NCBI GenBank assembly: GCA_027559495.1 | Contig: JAMXSV010000012.1 | Coordinates: forward strand, 310,001-374,000 | Direction of reading: 5' to 3' | Length of the DNA stretch: 64,000 nt | Source of the DNA: Aurifilum marmelostoma | Lineage: Eukaryota > Ascomycota > Sordariomycetes > Diaporthales > Cryphonectriaceae | Part shown: positions 48,701-62,327 of the stretch, piece by piece | How the letters are laid out: each line of letters starts with the position of its first letter | Numbering within the stretch: position 1 is the stretch's first letter | Program-made: the position numbers and the translations under genes | Notes under the pieces: generated by a model | The model's database searches: none | Seen by the model: the letters and a program-made list of their open reading frames with translations, nothing else | Told to the model about the DNA's origin: nothing

Positions 48701-51700
48701 GCGTTGCATACTGTGGAAGCTGCAGCTAGCCGTCACTTATCCCGAGTGCACATCTCTCGGCCGGCCAAGAGCTAGCCTCAAATCTGAGTGGGCACAGCGG
48801 GCTCTCAGTCTGCATGGAGGTTCAGGCTAGCTCAACAGATTTCCTGATAATACCGAACCAGTTGGGGGTCGGGAGAGAGAGAGACGGCAGTCAGTCGTTT
48901 TCGAGAACGTTGCACGGAAGGTCAAGACCACAAGTCCCCGATACGACACTTGACCAAGACAAGAAGAAAAGGTCACTACTTTCTGTGTCTCAGACTGGTA
49001 CCTTTTCGTCCAGGCGCGGTGCTCCCAGACCTCGACAAGGGGCCCCGCTCACATCTCGTCCTCATATTTGTGCGGGATGTTGACCGCCCAAAATAAATTT
49101 TTCACCATCTGCAATCTCTCCGTCAGCAGGTATCCACGAAGACTAGCATGGGCATTGCCTGACATACCGTGGTGTGTCACATGCTGACGCGCCTCACAGG
49201 GTGGTGTTGCATGCGGCCATGGTTGACCATGAAGAGTCACCATCCAGCTCGTCCCGTCCCGGCTTCCCACTCTATTTAGCCCCGTTGTCAGCCTGGCGCT
49301 GGCGGGCGAGCTCCGATAATCTTAGAGCCGGGCACACATACGAAACTCCGGCTAGAAGGTCTCGTCCCAAGATTTCTTTCGACATTGAAGGTTTGGCTGT
49401 GCAGGAATCAAGATCAAATTCTCCTCTCGACCCCCTGTGCTGTCAAGCTCTCTCGCAGAAGCCAGCCAGCGGCTGCAAGTTCCCGAAGCTTCAGACCAGA
49501 GCCCAAGACTGAAAAGCCCCAGAGATCAACTCAGCGCGTCGCTAGCGTCGAGAAGCAAGCTGCAGCCAACAACGAACTAAACACGCGGAATGCTTTCTAG
49601 CGATGCATGAATGCTGGCCGGCGTCGCTGTACGGCCTAGCCTCTGCCCCCTGTCAGCTAGGACCTGCATGTGCCCACCACAGCAGCCTCCTGAAGGGCGG
49701 CTCGCGAAATCTGAAACCGTGGCTGGGTCCATAGGGTCGATAAAGGCGATGCTTGGATTGATCAACATACCACCTCGCGAAGCAGCATATGTCGGCCGTT
49801 GGCTGTAAAGGCCAGCCCTGGCTCATCACAGCCTCAAGTGGCTCATTTCTGCCCCCTTTGCTCTCGCTCATAGGCCTCAAATGGGGCTCACATTACAAGG
49901 CTCGTGTCCCGTACATATTGCCGAGATAGACCTGGTCTCAAGGTTTCTCTCTTCCGTGCCACGTCAGGAGACAAGACGGCTACCGGCGGCTGCCTCCCCC
50001 CCCCCCCTCCCAGGCAGGCATTATATCACCGAATCTTCGACTGTGGAGAGGCTTCACCAGTACACTGCCCTCTGCCGTGCTGATGACGATCATGATGGCA
50101 AGCAGTGATGGCCGTTGTGTCGGCGGACCGAAATGACATGTACAGCGCTCGTTAACGCGAGACGAGATGTGGCTTCCCAGACGATCAATAGTCCCAAGCT
50201 CTTCGTCAGCTGTCTTTCAAGTTCCCACACCGAGCATAGCAGGTTTCTGTAACCGTGAAGACAAATGTCACATCAGAGGGGGCCCTTGCTACACAGCCGA
50301 AGGCGACATGCTCGACAGTCAATTCACCTTGTGATTTACGTACAGGTCATCTCATTTTTGTCCCTATCATCCTTTTTTTTTCCCTTCCCTTCTTCTTCCT
50401 AACATTGAGAATACGTAATTGGGCTTCTGATGGAGTACCGAGATACTTTCCTTTTTCTGTATTGAGAGAGCAGCGGGCAAACATCGTTTGGGTCTTCTTC
50501 CCTGTTATCACTGTCACATCGATTGACAACATGCATGCTAGTTTGCTGCATGTGCATATGGGGTGGTCTACTTAGGCCCAGCCTCAAGCATTATGCCCCG
50601 CTTTGGTTCTCTTCAGGCTGGCGCGAATTACTTCCCTGATCTTGAGTTTCCTATCCTATGCAGGGACTACGGTCATATAAACCACACTGTTCACCAGCCA
50701 GAGGGTGAGGGTCTTGGTCTAGCGGAAAGACGGCCAGACCAGGCACTTCGGCCCCGTTTCGTATTTGCTCGGTTTCAGTCCTTATATTGGCTATTCAGAA
50801 GCTGCCTGTCGCCCCCAAAATCCTTTGATGCAAAGCAAGGCTGCCGCCCTCGCGACGTCGGGACTCAAGCCTGCCAAGCCCACTCTACGCAAAAGCAACC
50901 TTGAGAGGCCCAGCGTTCGTCCCAACCCTCCATCTCCACGTGTATCAAGCCCTCTGCATCGCCTTTCATTGCCGTCTAGCCTTGGCCGTGCAACCCCTGT
51001 TCGTCCATGTCTTATTTCAGATAAGAGGCTCTAGGCCCGAACTGATTTCATAACGACGTGTCTTTGTCGACGATTTTTCGGTTATCGTTCCTCATAGCCT
51101 CTGGGCGAGACCCTAGATATGATGATCATCTACAGACGAGCATCTTCAGGTGACGCGTGTCTTACCTTCACCTCGTTTGTCGCGCCACGGTGCACACGCA
51201 AACAGGCCGCAGGCTAGTAGGGTGAAGGAAGGCATGATGACCCCCGGTGGCTATAGTCTGCGTGCGTGCCAAAGGTTTGCTTCCCTCCTTGTTGAATATC
51301 TTGTACCCTTTCTTTGGGGAGAGGGGGGTTTCGATAAGTCCTTGCCTTCAAATCAAATCTCCGATGAAGTGCGTGGAATGTCAGCTGTCTCCTGTTACCA
51401 CCTCAAATTGCGGTGAGGCATATGATAGAGTTGCCCCGGTTTGAGGAACACTGTGTGTGCTGTAGTGGCACGCCAAATTTGTGCACACCGCGCGCGCACG
51501 CCCACACACACACATACCCCAAGAGATGAGAGCACAAACCTCGTGTCACAGCTGTACCGCGTCATACTCATTTGTTGATATGTCTGAGCGCATGCGCAAC
51601 AAGCTGTTGAGAGAGACGGGAAGGGTGGTTTAGGTGGGGGCGCGAGACAGCTGACAAAGAAATGCCACGCGACTGGAAAAGTAAGTCCTTGAAGTTGGTC

Positions 51701-54163
51701 AATTCGCAGCCAGAACTTTGCCTCCGAGTGGATACGACTGTTACTTTCACTCACCTTGCCTTGAACTGCATTGGCGTTTATCTCTCGGTCCTACGCCTTC
51801 AGAACACGGGTGGCAGCAGTAAGGCATTTCGCCTCCATCGTTTTGCGATATCAGAAGCCTTTCTTCTTCTTTCCCCTTTTGCCATTCCTTTTTTTTTCCC
51901 CTCAATTGTTCGTTCTCCCCTCCTTCCGAGCTTCAATACCAATCTACCCCGCCAGGAGGGCCGATTATAGAAGTACATCGGGCCCGGGTCCAGTTGGCAA
52001 TATGGTATTGTACCGGGTCCCCTGTTCCAGGTACCAATCGGAGAAGACTGTTGATTTTCTTTTTTTTGTTTTTCTCTTGCACTCCAACGCACAAGATCCT
52101 GCAATATCTCATAATAATAACATGGTGTTGGGTTTTCCAAGTGGACTACTCCTCATAACTCATCATATGACTTATGCGTGGGCTTTATCTTGCTTCTGCG
52201 ATCTTCGTGATAAACATTTGCACGTACGTCCTCAACACCGTGCCCATCGTCGTTGACAACAGACGACAGTTTGCGAGCAGCCAACAGTACTGCATATCAA
52301 GTGTGTATGGGTCCGCACCGATCAGGCTCAGGGTGTGTGGGTACAAGTGATCCTTGCAACGCAAAGGGGTCACTGCAGCAGTAGGCCGACTGCAGCTTTC
52401 CGCTAGCTACCTTGAAGGCGCGGTTATGTCACGATACCGCCTCCCAAGGAGTATATCCGCACGTCTCACTGACAGATGCTGTGTAGCTCGTTGGACCCGC
52501 CAGACGAGACGTATTTCAAATGGTCCTGGTATTGGTGCATAGAGGCTTGGACGCCGGGATACGCGTGGGCCAGGCCCTGCAGGTCGCATCTGCAGGTAGA
52601 AGCCACTATTTGCTTTCTTTTTCTTGTCTACCTTTCTTTTCTAGAAAAAAGAAGAAGGGGAAAAAACCTTCCCATCGCATAGGTCATTACCTAATTCTAG
52701 CTGTGCCGACTTGGACAGGCGCCTCCGCCATTGGTCAAATAAGCTGCTTTCCTTTTCAGGTCGGCCAGGTTCATTTATTACTGCACCCCGTTTTAACACA
52801 GGCAGACGCAGATAGTAGTCACTTAAGAAGAGGTCTTGCTTTGCAAGTCCTCTCATCCTTTTACATATTCTGTAAACTATCCTCTGCCAATGTTCCCTTT
52901 CCCTTATCTTCTGTTCGTGTGCCCGTCTTCTCCTCAGAAATTGTTGCTACTCTCCTCGTCAGTCACGTTGGACTTTGTGACCAGGTGCACAGGCGTGCAA
53001 CGACTCACCGGCATCGCATGTCCTTCTGGTGTTGTATCTCTTGACTACTACTGAACACCCCCCTTCCGAACAGCCAGGTCCCACGAGACAAGCAGCTCCT
53101 TCAGTTCCCTCAGCCCTGGAACGAGAAACGATCTTTTCCAGACAACAAGACCAGGAGCTGGTCGCCCCGAGCTCACTTTGGGGTTGACTTTGAAAGGACA
53201 ATAGCAAACGCCGCGTAATAGGATTTGAGTATCACCCATCCATAAGGACGGATCAAACGAGACCGGCTCTGGTTCATACATTGCACACCAACACTCCTCT
53301 CCAAGCACGGAATACACACGGACACCTTCGTCAGCTCTTGCAACACCTACCCCACAACAGGCCATAGCCTCTTGCATGTGTGCGTGCGGTGGGCCTTCGT
53401 ACGTCCGTCGCCGTGTTTTGCATGCCAGTAATCTTCCCCATCGCTTTCATCACTAGACAGAGCCGCAGGAAACACAGACTGTGCCATCAAATCAGCCCGG
53501 TCAAGCCAGGGCCGATCAGACAAGCATCCAAACAAACACACACAGGACACCTGGGTCCGATTCATCAGCCGGCTGGAGAGTCTCTCCCTCTCTGTGTTTC
53601 CGTCACTGAACCTAGCCACCGGGTCTGAATTGTGATCGGCCGTCACTTCGGGCCTCGCACACACTGCTTGGCCACACTCCCTACCTGGGCTTCTTCTCTT
53701 GTCTCGCCTCGAGAAACCCTGCTGATGGGCTCGCAGGTGCCGGCCCTGTCTGTCTTCGCCCGAAAGCCCTCGTCCCCCTGCTGATAAGCCCCCTTGTCTC
53801 GTTATTCCAAAGTGTGGCCTTGCATCTTGCATCCCGTCGCGCGCCCGGCCTCGCTTTCGATTGCCTCTTTCTGCCATACGACCCCTGGAAGAAGAAGACG
53901 TGAAGAGGGAAGAGAAGTTTCCTCGAGGACAACCTACCTCAAACAACCGCCATTCAGCCAAGCCTGGTCCCCAGATCAGGCCCGAGTGACGTGACCCCCA
54001 TCTGGCTCAAAAGGACGACTATTCGACCGGCACTTTTCCAAGTCTTGCCTTCCTTCCTCACTATCCATCACCCTCTCCGCGCCTTCCAAGTCAACCAAGC
54101 TGAACAACAAACGCGGACGCACCTTCTCCCTCCAATTGAGAAGGGGCCAAGTTCTATATCACC
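45795..54163. other. 8.4-kb region without a recognisable gene
   Basis: The longest gap of the window. Open frames of up to about 200 codons (46930-47532 plus; 53347-53961 minus) have no motif, and I could not build spliced models. C runs occur at 46161-46174, 47131-47143 and 49996-50007. No transposase, reverse transcriptase or terminal repeats were recognised, though decayed copies could escape reading by eye. The last 160 bases before 54164 are pyrimidine-rich and ATG-free, like a leader. Large promoters ahead of developmental regulators would fit, as would non-coding RNA. Confidence 0.45.
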
Positions 54164-56326
54164 ATGGTCTCCCGCCCATATTACCCTCCTCCTCATCCAA
54201 ATGTCAAGAATGGAGTGAGGTACCCCTCTGGCCGCTCATGTGCCCCCTACCTCTCCTACCCGGAACGACGGTACCAGCTTCCATCACACGACGCCCAGGT
54301 TATCACCATGACGGATACACAGGCTGAGGAGACGACGCCGCCACGGAAGCGTATTGCTGTTGCTGTAAGTGTTGCTTCCTCGTTTCTCCTATCCCTCTAG
54401 GTGATCTGGATGCACACGCATATACATATACACAGAGAGAGAAAGCCTTCGTTTTCACATATGAGCAACACCTTTTCCTGTCTATCGCCATGTTGTTCGG
54501 GATATCACTCGGGCTCCTCCTACTTAGCCTACGAGCCTCCGATGCTCGGTGAATTGCTTATTCGCAAAAGGCGTCCGAACTTCTACATTGCGGTCAACCA
54601 TCAGCCATTTAGCCCTAGGAAGACCACAAAGGCTCACGAACAATCTCCACCACCTTTACACAACAAACATACTTACTGACTCTTGTCATGGCAGTGCGGA
54701 CGATGTCGCAAGCGCAAAATTCGCTGCAGCGGAGATTCGGGTGGTGGTCAGCCATGTGACAATTGCAAAAACTCAGGAACCGAGCAATGCCTCTTTCTAC
54801 GGGTACGATCAACCTTGCTGCAACGGACTTACGAGCTCTCGGACGCCAGAGGTCGCATCCACCGAGAGGAACCCCTTCTTCTTCCCGCGCTTGCAGGCTG
54901 CAGTCGAGCTGACATGGTCCGTGATACATAGGTCCAATCGCAAGAGGCGCCTATGCGCGACGAGTGCAGATATGATTACAACATGGACATCTCTCGATCT
55001 TTTGCGCAGCGCGGGGCGGCGGCAGCGTCCATGGCGCATTTGAGCACTGCCCTGACCCAGTACCCACAGGACATGCAGCACCTCTTGGGCCCTGCGCCGG
55101 CGGCGCTGCCAGCAACGGCTTCGTACCGGGGCAGTGGTTATCCACCACCCATCGGACCTGAGTGGGCGGATGCCTACGGATCAGATGCGAGCGTCGACTA
55201 CGCACTGGGCTGCCCACCATACCAAGTGCTCAACAATGATCCTGTCCACATGGTTCCCAGCTATGGACACTGGCCTACTGCTGCTGCTGCCCGCCAGAGA
55301 GGCGGTGGTCCTGGTGGTAACGGAGTTTGTCTGGACTCGGATCCTGGATACGCCTACGGTACGACACCGAGCACTACTACACTCGCGCACCGCCCAGCTG
55401 TGTCTGTCCCTGGGGATGCGTCTGCTTACTCCTTTTCTAATATCGCCGCTTCGCTTCCGTCAGCCGGCAGCGAGAGACTCCTCCCTACGCCTGTCTCGCA
55501 GGCTCTGGGAAGCTCCGGAAACACCAATTACCGTGGCGACGGTCTGTTGTCGGGATATGGCGCCCCAAGGGCTGGTCATGGCCCTACAACTGTGCCTGGT
55601 GGGACCATCTGCCAGACCACGCCCGTTGTGCCTATCCCCTCCGACGTGACAGCAGCCACGGTTAGCTATGCTAGCTCTGCATACGAATATGCAACATCTA
55701 CGAGGTCATCGCAGCAGCAGCAGGAGCACGGTAGTAATCCAGCGACAGCATATGCGACGGCCTCGTCGGCAGGGACTGAAACTATCTTTGGCCCGTCGGA
55801 CCGCAGCGCAGCGGCGCAGGGCTCAGCCGTGGACCTTACTGGATACACGTACGGTGCACCCAGCCCAGCAGTGGAGTCACCAAGCATGCCGCGAGCATCG
55901 TCTGGATCTGTACATGGCCTCACATCTCGATCAGCGGCAGCGACGGACAAGAGCCCCAGCAGCGCTGGCTATAGTGAAAGCGATGGCAGTGACTCGACAT
56001 CTCGCGCATCTGGAGCGTACCAGCAGGATCACTCTTCTTCTCAGGGAAACACCAACAGTCATACCGGTGCTGGTGCTGCCCCTGCTTCTCAGCACTCGCA
56101 ATATCATCACCAACAACAGGATCATGTAGTGTCACACCGTGCGTCTTCACGCCATGCAAGCCACCATCTCTCTCAGCAGCAACCTGGCGTCACAAGTGGC
56201 ACAGCTTACGGAGAAGTGCCGTCTGGTCGCAGCAGTGGTAGCATCAGCGGCCTTATTGGTGGTCTTCCCGATGGCACAACACCGGTTACAGACAGTCATC
56301 GGATCAGCATTGCCTCCCGCCGTTGA
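54164..56326 (+). CDS. Zn2Cys6 transcription factor with low-complexity C-terminal region
   Basis: Three exons, 54164-54364, 54695-54802 and 54932-56326, give 567 residues. Exon 2 carries the zinc cluster C68, C71, C78, C88, C91 and C99 (C-X2-C-X6-C-X9-C-X2-C-X7-C) after the basic PPRKRIAVA. FLRVQSQEAP follows the cluster. No fungal-specific middle homology domain is visible. The rest is rich in Ser, Gly, Ala, Gln, Tyr and His, with QQQQ and HHQQQ stretches, like an intrinsically disordered activation region. The first intron is 330 nt, long for this window. I cannot name the ortholog. The very long upstream gap suggests complex control, which is inference. Confidence 0.82.
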
Positions 56327-58602
56327 AGGTGGGTTGGGGGACTCCAGCGACCATAGCCAGCCAGCCACCGAGGTCACAGCATTCTTTACATTTCGCAAAT
56401 CTTGGAAATATCGACGAAATCAAAGCTCTCGGCAAATCATTCAGTTGTGTGTCCGAAGCTTGCAGGCTAATTAGCGGGTGATATCGAGGTGCTTGGGCGA
56501 CGGTGGTGAGAAGTAACGATGGATAAAGGAAGGAGAAGTTGCCAGCAGAGTTACTCGGACCCTCTGCTGTGTTACTCAGTCGGATCGCAAGCACGCATCT
56601 TGATGCGCACACTCACACACTCACCGTAATCCCTCTCCTGAGAGGCCGCTCCAGGAGAACGAGTCTTGTTTTCTCTTTCATTTATCTTCTTTTCCTCTCC
56701 TCAATTCTCCACTCCACCTTGCTGTGAAAGCTCAGAGACAGTCAGCGACGATTGGCACTCACTTCAGCTTGCAAGGTGTATTTTGCAGTCGGGTATGCTG
56801 TCCGGAACAGCACATGGGAACAATTTGCCAGAGATCCAGAGCAAATAATCTCACGTTCTTCGAACAAAGGTACAGGGGAGGCTAGTGCGCAAACGCTCTT
56901 TCAATTAGATTGAGCTCCATGGGTCTGCTGGCACAAAGCCCGCCCAGTCCTGTCAACTGTACATGTACAGGCAAAGGATGCGCAAGGTCCTCCTCGCGCC
57001 CCGTAACGCAACAGCAAGAGCGGCAGCAGCCGCAGAAGGGTCCGGTAACGCGAAATTCGAGGCATTCTCAACCAAGCTCAACTCTAAAGCGGAAAGGCAT
57101 CTCGGGGCTAAGCGCCTGAGAGGATGGAAAGCACTGGCCGTCAGTAACCCCGATCAGGACTCGGTTCAGCCAGCCACAATTAAACGGAAACGGGCTTCTG
57201 GAGCCAAACTATCATGTCTTGCACAGCATGGCAGCACTGAACCCACACGTTACATCTGAAATGCCGAAGATATTGGTACATACGGCTTTATGCATGCGGA
57301 GCAATATCCATGACCTCGACGATAGGTCTGTCGAAGCGGTCTTCGTCTCCGCTACCGCCCCTCACTCTCAAGAACAGAGAGGAGAAATGACACTACACGA
57401 GGTGAGGTCTAGCATGTCCATGCACATGAACAGACTGGCTGCTTGATCCCTGCAATACGACCCAAAGTGACAGGAGGAAGCCAAAGCCAAACCAGCCAAG
57501 AAGGACTATACGAACAAGATGCAACCTTCGGCATGCTCAGACCGCTCGACACCGTTCGCTGGGACCTCATAAAAGCGAGAGCCCATCCGTCACTGCTTCA
57601 TTTCAACAATGGTCGGAAATAGATCCTTTCTTCACCCAGGCTTGCTATCAAGGACAACGTGATTGTTGATCATGTAAGGAGGTCGGCCGGGACGGACGAA
57701 GAATCTAAGTGAGATTCTGGATAGGACAGAGATGCTCCGAGAGTCAGTCTTAATTGGAGGGAGTAAATGGCTGTCTTTGCTAAGCTGCCATTCTAGTGGT
57801 GTGCAATGTAGAAAAGGTGAAGAGGCAATAGAAAGAGGGGAGGGGGGGGGGGGGGCGGAGCACGGAAAAGAGAAGGAAAGGGGAAAAGAAAGGAGCTAGA
57901 GCAGATCAAGATGGAACGTGGTGTCCAGACGAGGGAAGGCAATGGGGTGCGTATTCTGGTTACAATATTACAGTCTCGATATGGGAATATGTGTTGGAAA
58001 GGATATGATGGGGTGCAGTGGTCTTAAACATGTATCAAATTAGTTTCGTTGATTGTTCTACAACCTCCTTCCTTTCTTTGCCTCCTGCTTGACTCTATCA
58101 AGCTGCTCCCTCGAAACGAAGCTGGGCTTGTGCGAGATAGGTCTAGGTGATTCCCCAACAGCCAAACCTGTGGTCAACGACCCTGATGGCAGACAGTATG
58201 TTGCGAGCCTGGAAATGGCGCGCAAACACATGACCATTTTGGCGTGGGATTCGAAATGTCGTCGCTCATTTGCTTTCTTGGTTATTTGTTTCGATGCTAC
58301 TGTCCTGCCCGCCAGGCTGATCACAGGTTATTCTCTAGCAACCGCTCAAGGAGCTGGAGTTACCTTTAGATTGTGCAGGTATTACCTTGACATGGGTCCA
58401 GATCTGGGAGACCCTTCTACGCCTTCGCAGCCTTCGACAGAAGGCCGAGGCCCAGTCATGGTGGAACAGTGAGGCCATGGACAGGTGGACCAATAGTGAC
58501 CGAAAGCACACCTGAGTTTTTGTATTCATTAAGTTCGTAGGGTATCTCGAGAGAAAATTGTCCTGTCCGGACAGCTTGGCACACGCACGGTGCATGTTTC
58601 AT
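56327..58602. other. Convergent intergenic region
   Basis: 2.3 kb between the zinc cluster gene and the phosphomannose isomerase gene. It includes a G14 run at 57842-57855. Short frames, for example 56963-57259, show no motif. No gene recognised. Confidence 0.5.
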
Positions 58603-60030
58603 CTAGGCGCCGTTGCTGTGGTCGTCGACCTCACAAAATGCCTTGAACGTCACAAAGTCATCACCCTCTGGGCCTGTAGCCTCCAGGGCCAGCTCGGCGG
58701 TAGAGCCCACAAAGAACACGTATCCTTCCCCGATCTCCTGAACTGTCGGGCCGACCGAGATCTTGCCCGTACCGCCGGTGCAGATGACGATGCTTGGGCC
58801 GTCGAGCGGATCAAAAGTGGCCTTGGCACCGTCTGACTTCAGGACGGTCCGCACCACGCTAAACTCATCGATGGGAGGGTCGTAGAGCAGAGCCTCACTG
58901 CCAGAGCTGTAGGCGGCGCGGTTGAGGGTCGCGTAGGGGTAGCCCGTGGGGTTCATCTTCTGCTCATCGATGGGTGCATAGTTGTAGGTCAGCATAGACA
59001 CGAGGGTATCGACGTCCTTGAACTTGGGGGTGAAACCGGCGCGGACGACATTGTCACTGGCGGCCATGCACTCGACAATATCGCCCGAGATGTACGCGTG
59101 GATATCATCGGCTCTGAGAAACAGGGCCTCGCCGGGGGCCATGGTGACGAGGTTGCAAAGGAACATCACAAAGAGGCCGTAGTCGGCGCCGAACTGGCCG
59201 TGGAGGCGGGTTATGAGACTGGCAAGGACCTCGCCGCTGTTGGGGCCAGCACCGCCCCCAGCAAAATGTTCCGTGTCTCTGGACGCCTCGTCGAGGAGGG
59301 CTGCAGCTGCCGTGTCAAGCGCTGACTGCGGTCTGGACATGAGGGCACCGAAAAGGCTCTTCAGCGCGGCTTTGTTGTCGTCCTTGGCAGCCTCGGAGTC
59401 GTCGCCCTTGTGCGAGTTGACGGTCTTGACGAAGGCATCGGCCGTGTCGGGGCCGACAAAGTCACGTAGAGCCTTGACGGACTGGAGGAAGTGTGCTATC
59501 TCCTCAGGAGGTCTGAAACCGCACAGGCCCTCGAAGTGGGTGAGAGCGATGGCCATCTCAGGCTTGTGGTTGTCATCTGGGTAGTTCTTGGGATCCCTTG
59601 CATGGAGTTGCTCAGCGAGGCCCTTGTTGGGGTGGGCCTGAATTGACAGGGCCCTGGCGATGGAGAGGATCTTGAAGAGGAAGGGCAGCTTCTTGCCATA
59701 GCGGGCAATGGTGGATGGGGAGAGGAGGGCCTGATTGTCGCTGACTAGATCGAGGAGGGTGCGGCCGGTTTGGAGGTCTCTGGAGGGGTTGGAGGGATGG
59801 GTGCCCATCCAGAGCTGGTAGGATGTCACTCCTAGTCAGAGACAGCCATAGAGACACAGGGGGAAGGGTTTGAGGGACGCACTCACCTCAGCATAGGGCT
59901 GGGCATTGTTGATAGTGAAGTCCTGAGCAGGCGTTGCTGCTGCGAACCTGGCAGCTGCTGATTCGGAGCCCTTCTTGCCCCAGTCATAAGAATTGACTCC
60001 ACACTGGAGTCTGATCAAGGGCACCTGCAT
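58603..60030 (-). CDS. PMI1: Mannose-6-phosphate isomerase, type I
   Basis: Two exons, 60030-59887 and 59814-58603, joined in phase 0 across a 72-nt intron, give 451 residues, normal for the fungal enzyme. QCGVNSYDWGKKG opens the protein and LWMGTHPS begins exon 2. ALSIQAHPNKGLAEQLH and NHKPEMAIALTHFEGLCGF hold the Gln, His and Glu zinc ligands of the family. GDIVECMAASDNVVRAGFTP forms part of the active site. The enzyme interconverts fructose-6-phosphate and mannose-6-phosphate in the cytosol, feeding GDP-mannose for wall mannan, glycoproteins and GPI anchors, and so supplying the pathway in which GPI11 (12 kb) acts. The link is metabolic, not a gene cluster. Confidence 0.94.
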
Positions 60031-62145
60031 GTTATCTGGGTGTATTATTCTGAGGACAGGGTGTGCTTGGAGATTGGTGCATGCAGATGATGTGTCTTTA
60101 CTTTGTGATTGTGTCTGTTGTGGTGGTTGCGGTGTCGTATCGTTGTTGTTGTTGGTGTTGTTGTTGTCGAGACGGCAGCAGTAGCAACACTAGGTGGGGG
60201 AGAAAGTTATGCAGTTGTATGCATGTAGCTACTGTTGCTATACTGTATGTGTGAGCTGACATCACCTGTTCAATGACTGCACATACTTAGTAGCAGTAGA
60301 GGAGCTCACTGACTTGGCAGGGGGACTAGCGGGTTGCCAGGGGGCCGTGGGCCAACCAGCACCACTAAAATCTGCTGTTTTCTCCTTCCAAGCCCAAGTC
60401 CCCTAACCCAGCACAGAGTCATCAGCTTCAGAGAGAGAAGGTGAGAGGGCCTCCCCCCACTGTACCCACTACCACCTGGCAGCCCTAACAGCTCTCCCCC
60501 TCCTCCCCCCCTCCCCTTCAAGATCTAAGAGAAAACATCTCTCCTACTTCTATTCTCCATACAGAAAAGGTGCATACATAATAAGGTTTCAATCCTGTCT
60601 AATCCTGGTTTTGCTGGCTCTGCCACACATCTGCGACATCATTTGTTACTGCGGTTTCGATTCCCTTGAGGTACATTCCCAAGCACCCTGTCTACAACCG
60701 CCTTTTAGGTATTCCAACCCGTGTTGCTCATCTCCCGCGCCCGCGCCTGGCCCCCCCCCCCCCCTACGCGTTACCACCAGCCAATTTCTCAAGGATCAAC
60801 TACCTGATTTTCAGCACCCAATGAGAGCCTGTTACGGCCACTGAGCCTCTCTTCTCACCCCCCTCTAACAGGCAACTCCCTCCAGACTTAGCCTCGATCG
60901 ACCCCTCCCACCCCCCCCCCCCTTCCTCCCTTAAACGGCGCCCCCCCCTCCTCTCTCCCTTACTTAGTACAGCCATACTCTCTGACTGTGCTGCACGACT
61001 TGCGACGACGCGGCCAGACCAGAAAAGTCTTTTGAGGATGACATGGCAACCTCCTAGGCGCAATGAAGGACGCCCCGGCCACAACCAAAGTCCCAGTTCC
61101 ACGCCCAAGTCAACCGAGGCATCGCCGCCGCCTCATGCCTCGCGGCCGCACTTGAATCACTCGCGCTCAAATTCGCAGTCCAGGTTGGTTACGCCATCCG
61201 TTTACAGTACAGTACCCATCCTTGGTCCTGGTCCTCTAGCCCTCTGCGATCTTGATCTTGATCTTGGCCCTCTGCTGGTCTTGGTCTCGGTCTCGCATCT
61301 CGATCCTGGCTGGCCGGCCTTGATCCTTCCAACCCGCTCCTCAGCCTCGCTCTCAACACCAGCCTTCGTCCACAAAACACAAACCCGGATCTGCTCCGTC
61401 TTTCTGTCTGTCTCGTGCCGCGCTGTGTTGGGGCCGTGCGTGCTGTCCGTGCCGTGCCGTACCATACCGTGATGTGCATCTGCTTGTGACATCAAGCCCT
61501 TTTGAAAGAGGGGGAGAACAAAGAAAGAAGAAAATTCAGAGAAAAGGAAAAACCTTAGCACCATCACCAACTCTCCCCAACACGCTAGGCCAACGCCGTC
61601 GCTGCAACTTCATAAGCCAATAGTCAAGGCGCTCTCTTATATTCAACACACATCTCCTCCACCACCAACCACCACCACCAACCACCATCCGCCCCTACCT
61701 TTCTAGACAACACTGGTTCATAGTGTTGTTGCTCTCACTATAGCTATACTGCACTGCAAAGCTGCGCCCCATATGGGAAGGGGGGAAAATACACGGAAAA
61801 CAAAACAGAACACACGCAAGGTCTGGCAGCTGGATTCTTGACTGAAGGTACGCCTCACCTTGTCACTGCTCAGCCACCCTGGTCATACCGGTGTGGTCGG
61901 CAGGAAGAAAGGAGTGCGAAAGGGAGAGATCAGGGGAAAAGAGAGGAATAGGGCGGGTGAGCATGGTCAAGAGCGATGAGAATTGAGAGTGAGGCCTTGC
62001 CATGCGCTTGCGCCTTGCTGATGGTCTCCTTTCGAATCGGCTCCCAACGCTTTCCCCCCCTTCCTCACCCTTCTCCCCCCCTCGGACGCCCTCCCTCTCG
62101 TGACCTCGATAACATTATCACTCCTTCTTTCAAGAAAACCCTTGA

Positions 62146-62203
<58 letters not shown>

Positions 62204-62327
62204 ATATATATATACATATATGTATATATATACATGCATATTTGAATTGTGGATATTGGCTAAGCTATCGCGTTCGAACAGGGAGCTACAGAATCTCAAG
62301 AACACGGAGAGCTGGAGGGACAGCGCC
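60031..62327. other. Intergenic region; possible upstream exon of SGF29
   Basis: 2.3 kb with C runs (60751-60764, 60911-60922) and a compound microsatellite. A coding-like stretch at 61038-61183 (MTWQPPRRNEGRPGHNQ, Ser/Pro-rich) ends at a GTTGGT donor. It would join in frame to 62282, giving a longer SGF29 N-terminus across a 1098-nt intron. That intron is long for this window, so I left it out of the SGF29 model. Confidence 0.4.
62149..62236 (+). repeat. Compound microsatellite (CT)20-(CA)7-(TA)n
   Basis: CT units at 62149-62188, CA units to about 62202, then alternating TA/CA bases to 62236. It ends about 90 bases before the SGF29 start codon. Confidence 0.9.

Noticed and set aside
53347..53961. 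204-codon minus-strand frame
   Set aside because: Arg/Ser-rich translation without motif, in the probable promoter of the zinc cluster gene.
58053..58472. 139-codon plus-strand frame
   Set aside because: Lies in the 3' flank of the phosphomannose isomerase gene and has no recognisable feature.
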